This document shows positions 25,471 through 32,214 of a DNA stretch of 64,000 nucleotides, piece after piece (position 1 is the stretch's first letter; the number at the start of each line of letters is the position of its first letter). The translations under genes and the position numbers were made by a program. This DNA comes from Fibrobacter sp. UWT2 (GTDB taxonomy: Bacteria > Fibrobacterota > Fibrobacteria > Fibrobacterales > Fibrobacteraceae). The notes under the pieces are model-generated. The model ran no database searches, was not told the DNA's origin, and saw only the letters and a list, made by a program, of their open reading frames with translations. Location of the stretch: positions 62,001 to 126,000 of the forward strand of contig NZ_FRBF01000004.1 of the NCBI RefSeq assembly GCF_900142545.1. Direction: 5' to 3'.

Positions 25471-26271
25471 ATGAAAAAACTTATAGTGTTGCTTTGTTTG
25501 GTTTTTGTCGCGGTTTGTTCGGCGCAAACGCTGAAGCCTGAGTTCCAGGCTTTTTCGGGTGCCCTGCTCAAGCTGAAAAAGGCCGATAAGGGCTATCATA
25601 AGTTCCGCTTGACGGTGGATGTCGCTCCGTGGGCTTTCCAGGCTGACGGTGAAGTGCAGGCCCCGGGCGGTGACGGTGATGCTTTGATTACTGGCCTTTT
25701 CGATGGCGATGTCTATGCTGTGCTTGCCTATGTTCCTTCGACGGCCGTTGGCTCTGACAACAAGGAATACCAGGTGGGTTTCTTCGACATGATGCTTTAC
25801 TTCGAAGACGAACCGACCAAGATCCGTAACTTGCGTTTCAAGCTGTTGCCGCCGGCAAACGACGAATGGGCCATGGGTATTCTGAAGGATGCCTTGGAAT
25901 CCGGTTCCCTGGTGGGTAACGTCTGGGGCGGTAAGTACGACAAGGACATTACTAAGGCTTCTGCCGATCCGATGGACAAGGCGAAACTCCGTGCTATGCA
26001 GAAGAAGAGTGCCAATCATTCGGATGACGAATCGACGATTACGACTCGCAAGCGCCGCGTAGAGGCTGACGAAGAAGTCGCCCCGAAAAAGAAGAAGGCC
26101 AAGCCGGTTGAAGACGATGCTGCGATGAACAAGCGCAAGCGTCGCGTCGAAGCTGAACCCGAGGCTGCTCCGGTCGCTAAGAAGAAAAAGAAAAAAAGGG
26201 CTGGTGATGAATGCGATGACCCGAGTCTTTCGGTCAAGGAAAAGCGTCGCTGCCAGCTGAAGCACAAGTAA
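25471..26271 (+). CDS. Uncharacterised secreted protein with basic repeat tail (266 aa)
   Basis: I do not recognise this family. An N-terminal signal peptide (KKLIVLLCLVFVAVCSAQ, probable cleavage after SAQ or CSA) is followed by about 150 folded residues. The last 90 residues hold two copies of a unit: TRKRRVEADEEVAPKKKKA and KRKRRVEAEPEAAP followed by KKKKKKR, ending in a Cys-containing basic tail. Such Lys/Arg runs are unusual in an exported protein; they may bind nucleic acid, lipopolysaccharide or peptidoglycan (inference). AGGGAGG precedes the ATG. It lies 24 bases after the mutase gene. Confidence 0.82.
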   Translation: MKKLIVLLCLVFVAVCSAQTLKPEFQAFSGALLKLKKADKGYHKFRLTVDVAPWAFQADGEVQAPGGDGDALITGLFDGDVYAVLAYVPSTAVGSDNKEYQVGFFDMMLYFEDEPTKIRNLRFKLLPPANDEWAMGILKDALESGSLVGNVWGGKYDKDITKASADPMDKAKLRAMQKKSANHSDDESTITTRKRRVEADEEVAPKKKKAKPVEDDAAMNKRKRRVEAEPEAAPVAKKKKKKRAGDECDDPSLSVKEKRRCQLKHK

Positions 26272-26300
26272 TTTTAAACTAATCCAACTAGAGGTAATCT

Positions 26301-27044
26301 ATGTCAGGTCACTCCAAATGGGCCACCACCAAACGTAAGAAAGCCAAGACTGACGTTGCTCGCGCCAAGGCTTGGAACAAGCTGATCAAGGAAATCTCCA
26401 TTGCTGCTAAGCTCGGCGGCGGAAACCCCGACGCAAACCCCCGTCTGCGTGCGGCAATCCTCAAGTCCAAGAGCCAGAGCTTGCCGACTAAGAATATCGA
26501 AAGCGCTATCGCCAAGGGTACGGGAGCCAACTCCGGTACCGAAATGACGGAACCGCTGTACGAAGGCCGCGGCCCGGCCGGCATTGCCATCATGGTGCAG
26601 TGCCTGACCGACAACAAGGTCCGTACCGTTGCTGAAATCCGCAACATCTTCAACAAGAACAACGGTGCCATGGGCGAATCCGGTTCCGTTTCTTGGGCAT
26701 TCACCTACAAGGGTGTGATTATCGTTGATGCTGAAAAGTATCCGGAAGACCAGGTCATGGACCTCGTTCTCGAAGCCGGTGCCGAAGACATGTCCACCGA
26801 AGACGGCGTGCATGAAATCTCCACCTCTCCGGAAGCCTTTGACGCTGTTTCCAAGGCTCTCGAAGCTGCCGGTATCGAAATGATGAGCGCTGAAATCACC
26901 TACGTCGCTAACGACCCGGTGAAGCTCGGTCACGACGACGCCCAGAAGCTCCTGAAGCTCATCGATAAGTTCGAAGATCACGACGACGTCCAGGACGTTT
27001 ATCACAACGCCGAAATCGACGAAGCCGATATGGACGCTGAATAA
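26301..27044 (+). CDS. yebC: YebC/PmpR family protein (247 aa)
   Basis: YebC proteins were long called transcription regulators; some are now tied to easing ribosome stalling. The family start SGHSKWATTKRKKAKTDVARAK is clear, then GGGNPDANPRLRAAI, YEGRGPAGIAIMVQCLTDN and GSVSWAFTYKG. Length is usual (about 245). Ribosome binding site TAGAGGT before the ATG. It lies 29 bases after the secreted protein gene and is followed by a terminator. Confidence 0.96.
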   Translation: MSGHSKWATTKRKKAKTDVARAKAWNKLIKEISIAAKLGGGNPDANPRLRAAILKSKSQSLPTKNIESAIAKGTGANSGTEMTEPLYEGRGPAGIAIMVQCLTDNKVRTVAEIRNIFNKNNGAMGESGSVSWAFTYKGVIIVDAEKYPEDQVMDLVLEAGAEDMSTEDGVHEISTSPEAFDAVSKALEAAGIEMMSAEITYVANDPVKLGHDDAQKLLKLIDKFEDHDDVQDVYHNAEIDEADMDAE

Positions 27045-27077
27045 GGTCTCAATCTTCTTATTTAAAGATATCATTGT

Positions 27078-27108
27078 TCTCCCGCTTAAACGCGGGAGAC
27101 TTTTTTTT
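27078..27108 (+). terminator. Terminator after yebC
   Basis: TCTCCCGC and GCGGGAGA pair around a short loop, followed by eight T. The XPB promoter box starts three bases later. Confidence 0.85.
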
Positions 27109-27110
27109 GC

Positions 27111-27118
27111 TAAATTTG
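27111..27118 (+). promoter_or_regulatory. Probable promoter box of the XPB helicase gene
   Basis: TAAATTTG fits the -7 consensus and ends six bases before the ATG at 27125. Confidence 0.45.
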
Positions 27119-27124
27119 GCGCCT

Positions 27125-28903
27125 ATGAATCCGAATGGCGCCATTATTGTTCAGAGTAATATGGAAATCATGGTGGAGGTTGACGCCCCTACCTACGAAG
27201 CAGCTCGCGATGCGATTGCACCCTTTACCGAGCTTGTGAAAAGTCCCGAACACTTGCACACTTACAAGATTAGCCCCTTGAGCCTGTGGAACGCCGCAGC
27301 AACCGGGCTCCGTGCAAAAGAAGTGCTTGAACGTCTCGAAAGCCAGAGCCGCTTCCCGATCCCGGAAACGGTGGTGACCGAAATTGAAGATTACATGGCG
27401 CGTTACGGCCTCCTTCGCCTCAAGAAGGACGGCGACCGCCTGATTGTAGAATCCGATGACAAGTACATGTTCACCGAAATCTGCAACCTCAAGGAAGTGC
27501 AGCCGTATGTGCTCCACTTTATCGATGACTTGCACGCCGAAGTGGATCCGGAGCGCCGCGGTCACCTGAAGATGGCTCTGACCAACGCCGGCTTCCCGGT
27601 CGAGGACTTGGCCGGTTATACCGTGGGCGATCCGCTGCCCATTCATTTGCGCGAAACCACGGTTAGCGGAAAGCCTTTTGCGCTCCGCGACTACCAGAAG
27701 GAAGCCGCCCAGGTGTTTTACGCCAGCGGATCCGAGAAGGGCGGTTCGGGCGTGATTGTGCTGCCTTGCGGTTCGGGTAAGACGGTGATCGGTCTTGCCA
27801 CCATGGCCTTGGTACAGACAAAGACTTTGATTTTGACGCCGAACATTTCGGCTAGCCGCCAGTGGATTCGCGAAATTTGCGACAAGACGGATTTGACAAT
27901 TGACCAGGTGAAGGAATACTCTGGCGAAGTCAAGGAAATCGGCCCGGTGACGGTTGCTACCTACCAGATTTTGACCCAGCGTAAGCGTGCCAAGAAGGCT
28001 GAAAACGAAAAGCCCGAAACCGAGCTGGATGACTTTACCGACGAAGAAGTCAAGAAGGAATTGGCCAACTTCCCGCTGTTTAGTCAGGAGAAGTGGGGTC
28101 TGATGATTTACGACGAAGTGCACTTGCTGCCGGCTCCGGTGTTCCGCCTGAGTACCGAAATGCAGGCCACTCGCCGCTTGGGCCTTACGGCTACGCTCGT
28201 GCGTGAAGACCACAAGGAAACTGAAGTGTTCAGCTTGATTGGTCCGAAAAAGTACGACATTCCGTGGCGTATTCTCGAGGCCCAGGGCTGGATTGCAACC
28301 GCCGACTGTAACGAAATCCGCATCCCGATGGAAGCGGAACTCAAGATGAAGTATGCGCTGGCTCCGGTGCGTGAAAAGATTACGCTCGCTTCTACGAACC
28401 CTGAAAAGACGGATATCGTGGAACGCCTGCTCAAGTACTTTGACAAGCCCGATGACCGTGTGCTGATCATTGGCCAGTACATCGACCAGCTGGAAGCACT
28501 CTCCGAAGATTTGCAGATTCCGCTGATTACGGGTAAGACTCCGAATAAGGACCGCGAAAAACTTTATGCCGCTTTCCGTAACGGAACGCAGAAGAACCTG
28601 ATGGTTTCTAAGGTGGGTAACTTCGCGATTGACTTGCCGGATGCTAACGTGCTGATTCAGATTTCGGGTACCTTCGGAAGCCGACAGGAAGAAGCTCAGC
28701 GCCTCGGTCGCGTGCTTCGCCCCAAGAGCGACGGTGGCGCGGCCCACTTCTACAGCATCGTGACGCAGGATTCCAAGGAACAGGAATTTGCCATGAATCG
28801 CCAGCTGTTCCTTACGGAACAAGGCTACGCGTACAAGATTATCAAACGCGGCGACTGGGACATCCTCGCAAGAACGCCCGAAGAATTAGCTGCTAGAAAA
28901 TAA
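27125..28903 (+). CDS. XPB/SSL2-type DNA helicase (592 aa)
   Basis: A superfamily 2 helicase with the XPB layout. The N-terminal third is the helicase-associated XPB domain (LIVESDDKYMFTEICNL). Motifs: Walker A VLPCGSGKTVIG, DEVH box MIYDEVHLLP, motif III GLTATLVRED, motif VI QRLGRVLRPKSD. A charged insert (KRAKKAENEKPETE) lies between motifs Ia and II. Eukaryotic XPB opens DNA in repair and transcription; bacterial homologues are known but their roles are not settled. ATG 27125 is used; the upstream frame crosses the terminator. Confidence 0.9.
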   Translation: MNPNGAIIVQSNMEIMVEVDAPTYEAARDAIAPFTELVKSPEHLHTYKISPLSLWNAAATGLRAKEVLERLESQSRFPIPETVVTEIEDYMARYGLLRLKKDGDRLIVESDDKYMFTEICNLKEVQPYVLHFIDDLHAEVDPERRGHLKMALTNAGFPVEDLAGYTVGDPLPIHLRETTVSGKPFALRDYQKEAAQVFYASGSEKGGSGVIVLPCGSGKTVIGLATMALVQTKTLILTPNISASRQWIREICDKTDLTIDQVKEYSGEVKEIGPVTVATYQILTQRKRAKKAENEKPETELDDFTDEEVKKELANFPLFSQEKWGLMIYDEVHLLPAPVFRLSTEMQATRRLGLTATLVREDHKETEVFSLIGPKKYDIPWRILEAQGWIATADCNEIRIPMEAELKMKYALAPVREKITLASTNPEKTDIVERLLKYFDKPDDRVLIIGQYIDQLEALSEDLQIPLITGKTPNKDREKLYAAFRNGTQKNLMVSKVGNFAIDLPDANVLIQISGTFGSRQEEAQRLGRVLRPKSDGGAAHFYSIVTQDSKEQEFAMNRQLFLTEQGYAYKIIKRGDWDILARTPEELAARK

Positions 28904-28910
28904 ATGAAAA

Positions 28911-28940
28911 AAATCCCGCTCGTCGAGCGGGATTTCTTTT
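28911..28940 (+). terminator. Terminator after the helicase gene
   Basis: AATCCCGCTCG and CGAGCGGGATT form a strong stem followed by TCTTTT. Confidence 0.8.
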
Positions 28941-28971
28941 CCCAAATATCAGGGGACTTCGGGAATATCGG

Positions 28972-29127
28972 TTAGACGTTCTTGTTGTTGGCTTCAGGAA
29001 TATTAAAGCCCAGTTCGTCACAGTATTCGCTGTCGCATTCAGCTTCGCCGCTTCCGCTCAGTAGGACTGTCTCGTGATTGTAGCGGATGATTTCCATTTT
29101 CGGTGCAAAATATTCTTTCTTCTTCAT
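28972..29127 (-). CDS. Small 51-aa protein of unknown function
   Basis: A short gene with start ATG 29127 and ribosome binding site GGGAATAGGATA immediately upstream. The product begins MKKKEYFAPKMEII and continues through a VLLSGSG segment and two nearby cysteines (ECDSEYCDE) to an Asn-rich end. Short proteins starting with MKKxYxxPxxEII/V are common beside secreted-protein genes in this broad group, but I know of no function. It follows the 326-aa secreted protein by 17 bases and is probably in its operon. Two Cys after a Gly-Ser-Gly break could be a modified-peptide core (speculative). Confidence 0.6.
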   Translation of the reverse strand: MKKKEYFAPKMEIIRYNHETVLLSGSGEAECDSEYCDELGFNIPEANNKNV

Positions 29128-29143
29128 TATCCTATTCCCAAAA

Positions 29144-30124
29144 TTAGTGGTTGGCTCGTGCGTTGTTGATGAACACGCTGTTGTTCGTGGGTTTGTTCTG
29201 GAACTTACGACCTTTCAGATCGTACCAGTGATTCAACTTCTTGATTTCGCCGGTTGCAGTGTTCCACTTCGCGAGACTGGTTGTGCCGTCGTCTTCGATG
29301 AGGTGGACATCAATCGTTTTCGGAAGAGCGAAAACCTGCCCGTTGTCTTGTGCCGATTCAGCAGTCTTGGCGAGAGCCTTGTTCTTTTGGGATAGAGGTT
29401 CTTTGCCGATGTACTTGAGATAGGCGCGCAGAGGCGGAATGTAGGCATTGGAACCGACTTGGACAAACTGCCCTGGAGTGACTTTTCCCTTTTCCTTGGC
29501 GGCGTAGCCGTAAACCATGCCCAATTCGGCATTGTCCTTTTCCCAACGGATAAAGGAGTAGGTTCCTTCAAGGGACCAGTCATTGTTCTGAGTTTTGTTG
29601 TTGTAAAGCCAAACATAGGTGACTGCATGTTCTGTAGAACGCAATTCGCGTCCCGTAAACTCGATGTCCTTGATGTCTTGGCATTCATTTCTGTCTGTGT
29701 CGGTAATCATCAGCATGGGCTTGTTGCCATCACCTTCGCCCTTCAGGTGCGAAGCAGTGACGCTCCAGTTGCCTTCGGCATCAGTAGAAAATTCGACAGG
29801 TTCATAGAGCTTGACACAATCGTTCTGGATTTTGAAATTAGCCGGAAGAACGATAGTGGAATTGGCGGCGAGAGCCGTGTTACGTGCCACAATCAGCTTG
29901 AATTCGCTTGTTTTGCTATTTACGCACTGAGCGGCTTCGTTACTGATTTCGACTTTGGCGTTGTCATCGGCGAACGATTCCAAACGGAGCGTGTTTGTTG
30001 CTTCGTAATAGGCGCCACCAGGGAATTCGCAGTCGGGCTTAGGCTCGTCTGCCCAAGCGATGGATGAAAATGCTGCAAAGGTAACGACTGCAGCAGTCGT
30101 CTTAAAAAGAATCTTTGTCTTCAT
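29144..30124 (-). CDS. Secreted protein of unknown function with a C-terminal sorting-like motif (326 aa)
   Basis: The signal peptide (KTKILFKTTAAVVTFAAF, cleavage near SSIAWA) sends it out of the cytoplasm. The mature part is beta-rich with three pairs of Cys and an extracellular look (VEFSTDAEGNWSVTASHL). The final residues, HWYDLKGRKFQNKPTNN, resemble C-terminal ends of many Fibrobacter secreted proteins (xDLxGRKxxxKPT), a pattern like type IX sorting tails. The GH9 enzyme here ends in a related KRFDLLGNKI. No enzyme motif was seen. The 51-aa gene follows. Confidence 0.82.
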   Translation of the reverse strand: MKTKILFKTTAAVVTFAAFSSIAWADEPKPDCEFPGGAYYEATNTLRLESFADDNAKVEISNEAAQCVNSKTSEFKLIVARNTALAANSTIVLPANFKIQNDCVKLYEPVEFSTDAEGNWSVTASHLKGEGDGNKPMLMITDTDRNECQDIKDIEFTGRELRSTEHAVTYVWLYNNKTQNNDWSLEGTYSFIRWEKDNAELGMVYGYAAKEKGKVTPGQFVQVGSNAYIPPLRAYLKYIGKEPLSQKNKALAKTAESAQDNGQVFALPKTIDVHLIEDDGTTSLAKWNTATGEIKKLNHWYDLKGRKFQNKPTNNSVFINNARANH

Positions 30125-30236
30125 GATTAACCCTATGTTAATTTGCTTAAAGCGAGGCGAAATTGAGAAAAATAATTGGGTTTTGGCAATGAAAAATTAC
30201 GTTGTATGAAAAAAGTAAAGAACGCGTAATTAAAAT

Positions 30237-30272
30237 GCAAAAAAGCCCTGGTTCCTTGTGAACCAGGGCTTT
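30237..30272 (-). terminator. Terminator after tRNA-Thr
   Basis: AAAGCCCTGGTTC and GAACCAGGGCTTTT form a long stem on the minus strand, followed by TTTTTT. Confidence 0.85.
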
Positions 30273-30274
30273 AG

Positions 30275-30347
30275 AGCCACCCAGCAGATTTGAACTGCCG
30301 ACCTGCTGATTACGAATCAGCTGCTCTACCAGCTGAGCTAGAGTGGC
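30275..30347 (-). tRNA. tRNA-Thr (anticodon CGU)
   Basis: On the minus strand the acceptor GCCACTC pairs with GGGTGGC; the D arm is GCTC-AGCTGGTA-GAGC; the anticodon arm is GCTGA-TTCGTAA-TCAGC, giving anticodon CGT, which reads ACG (threonine). The T arm is GGCAG-TTCAAAT-CTGCT. CCA is not encoded. A terminator follows immediately. Confidence 0.95.
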
Positions 30348-30456
30348 ATAGTAGGCGCAAAATTAGCAAAAGGGGGGTGTTTTGTCAAGGTGTGCTGACA
30401 ATACATTAAAAATTTTCTATGATTGGAACACAAAATTTTAAACATGGACCAAAAAA

Positions 30457-31140
30457 ATGGCTAACGAATCGAATACCAACAATTCTGAAATTAAGGAATT
30501 TTTTGTTACTCACGGCTCTAAGGTTGTAGCTGCTCTCGTAGTAGTTATGGTTATTGTGGTGGGTGTGGTGCAGTTCCGTGACTATCGCAAGGCTGCTGCT
30601 GCCGAACAGGCTGAACTCCTCGGTCCGGGTATGACGCTCCTTTATGCAGATCAGAAGGACTCTGCCTTCGTGGAATTCGAATCCAAGATCAACTCCGGCA
30701 AGCTTAGCGGTGTGGCTTTGGCTAAGGCTGCTCTCTATGCCGGTAACATCAAGTACCAGGCTGGCGACTTCGATGCCGCTGCAGTGTTCTTCCAGAAGAG
30801 CCTCGACAACGCTGGCTCTGTGGCTCTGGTCCGTTCGGCTGCCATGCATGGTCTTGCCTCTGTGAAGATCGAAAAGGCTGACTACTCTGCCGCTGCCGGT
30901 CTCCTCGAAAAGTACATCGCTGAATTTGCCAAGCGTACGGGCGACAAGGAAGACCGTTACCAGAAGGACGAACCGGTGGACGAGGTCCCGATGGTGGCTG
31001 ACGCCATGTGGAAGCTCACGCTCGTTTACGAACAGCTCGGTGCTGCCGACAAGGCCAAGAAGACTGCTGAACGCATTCTCGAAGTCTACGGCGACAATCC
31101 GGCTTACGCTGACAAGGCCAAGAAGTTCTTGAACATCTAA
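30457..31140 (+). CDS. YfgM-like membrane-anchored TPR protein (227 aa)
   Basis: One membrane helix near the N-terminus (VVAALVVVMVIVVGVVQF, about residues 23-40) is followed by TPR-like helical pairs (ALAKAALYAGNIKYQAGDFDAA; AADAMWKLTLVYEQLGAADKA). This matches the YfgM/TPR_21 type, in which an inner-membrane anchor displays a periplasmic TPR domain that works with the Sec machinery and chaperones in E. coli; that function here is inferred. Starts at ATG 30457 and is followed by a terminator. Monocistronic. Confidence 0.8.
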   Translation: MANESNTNNSEIKEFFVTHGSKVVAALVVVMVIVVGVVQFRDYRKAAAAEQAELLGPGMTLLYADQKDSAFVEFESKINSGKLSGVALAKAALYAGNIKYQAGDFDAAAVFFQKSLDNAGSVALVRSAAMHGLASVKIEKADYSAAAGLLEKYIAEFAKRTGDKEDRYQKDEPVDEVPMVADAMWKLTLVYEQLGAADKAKKTAERILEVYGDNPAYADKAKKFLNI

Positions 31141-31163
31141 TCAGTTCAGCTTTGAATTTTAAG

Positions 31164-31190
31164 AAAGGCAGTCGTTTGACTGCCTTTTTC
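31164..31190 (+). terminator. Terminator after the YfgM-like gene
   Basis: AAAGGCAGTC and GACTGCCTTT pair around GTTT, followed by TTTC. Confidence 0.85.
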
Positions 31191-31201
31191 TATTTCAGGA
31201 T

Positions 31202-32206
31202 TTATGCCATGGCAAGTTTCCACGCGACAATGTAGAACGCGTAGTAAAGCAACAAGCCGATTCCGTCGATGGTAGAAAGCGGCGTCCCCCAGCGGAGCGC
31301 CTTTTTGCTGGGTATGAACCCGCAGAAGAGTCCTGCAATAAAGCCGTAGGCGTGCCCTAGGATGTCGGCGTTTTCACCGAGCCCGAGGAAGACTGCAAGT
31401 GATGCGGCACCGCAGAGCGGCGCGAATCTGCGAAGCAGACCGTGCGTTTCCTTGGGCATGAGCCTGAACTCAATTACCGAGAGGCAGCCGATTGCGGCAA
31501 ATACAAAAGTGGAAAATCCGAGCGAACGGAAGTTTGTCTGCACTGTCAAGGAAACGCACAGGTTCGCGATTGCGGATGCAATCACGATGAACGGCGCAAG
31601 CCTCAGTAGAGGAATGCGGAACGTAATCATGTTCATCACGATGTAGCCGCACAAAAGGTTTGATGCGAGGTGCCGTACGTCGCCGTGCAAGGTTTGCGCC
31701 GTGAAGCTTCGCCACCATTCGCCCTTAAGGACTTTACTAGCGTCAGAAATCCCGCGAGTGTGAAAATTTACTTTGTCTGTAAAATCGATAAGGGTGACTA
31801 TCGTAGGCGCGAGTAAAACCCATAGGGGCTGCAAGCTAAAGCTTAAAGGCAGGGGAGGGTTTTCTTCTTTGGGCGGATTCTCTTTGCGGTAAAGCGCCAG
31901 TTGCAGCCGAGCGCGGTCTTCGTGTTCGGGCAGAATGAAAATTTGGAAGGGACCTTCTTCGGAACGGATCAGTCGATGTGAAATTCCTTGCGATAGAAGA
32001 ACCAGGCTGTCGTCGCGGATTTGGCGGAAGGTTCCTTCGGAAGCGCATACGGTTTCTGGGTACTGCGGTTCTTCTGGATTTTCGCTGTCGTTTGCGGTGT
32101 CGGGCGCCGTTTGCTGTGGCGTCGGAGTGATTTGCAAGCCTTCTTTGGGAATGTCCGAAGGAGAGCGCATGTAACGGGGGCGCAAAGGCGACATGAATCG
32201 TGGCAT
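31202..32206 (-). CDS. Rhomboid family intramembrane serine protease (334 aa)
   Basis: Cleaves proteins inside the membrane with a Ser-His pair. The first 100 residues are soluble, then six or more membrane helices. The family signs are HGDVRHLASNLL (His and Asn in helix 2), the nucleophile in LGFSTFVFAAIG (GxS, with T in place of the usual G) and DILGHAYGFIAGL (His). The missing final Gly of GxSG is a mild oddity. AGGAGG sits just before the ATG. It follows the PHP hydrolase gene by 8 bases in the same leftward run. Confidence 0.88.
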   Translation of the reverse strand: MPRFMSPLRPRYMRSPSDIPKEGLQITPTPQQTAPDTANDSENPEEPQYPETVCASEGTFRQIRDDSLVLLSQGISHRLIRSEEGPFQIFILPEHEDRARLQLALYRKENPPKEENPPLPLSFSLQPLWVLLAPTIVTLIDFTDKVNFHTRGISDASKVLKGEWWRSFTAQTLHGDVRHLASNLLCGYIVMNMITFRIPLLRLAPFIVIASAIANLCVSLTVQTNFRSLGFSTFVFAAIGCLSVIEFRLMPKETHGLLRRFAPLCGAASLAVFLGLGENADILGHAYGFIAGLFCGFIPSKKALRWGTPLSTIDGIGLLLYYAFYIVAWKLAMA

Positions 32207-32214
32207 GGGACCTC

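Noticed and set aside
23815-26265. An 816-aa frame on the minus strand opposite the phosphohexomutase and secreted protein genes
   Set aside because: It spans two well-supported genes and a gap, and shows the same shadow composition. No motif or ribosome binding site supports it.
27110-28822. A 570-aa minus-strand frame opposite the XPB-type helicase
   Set aside because: Shadow of a gene with clear helicase motifs on the other strand.
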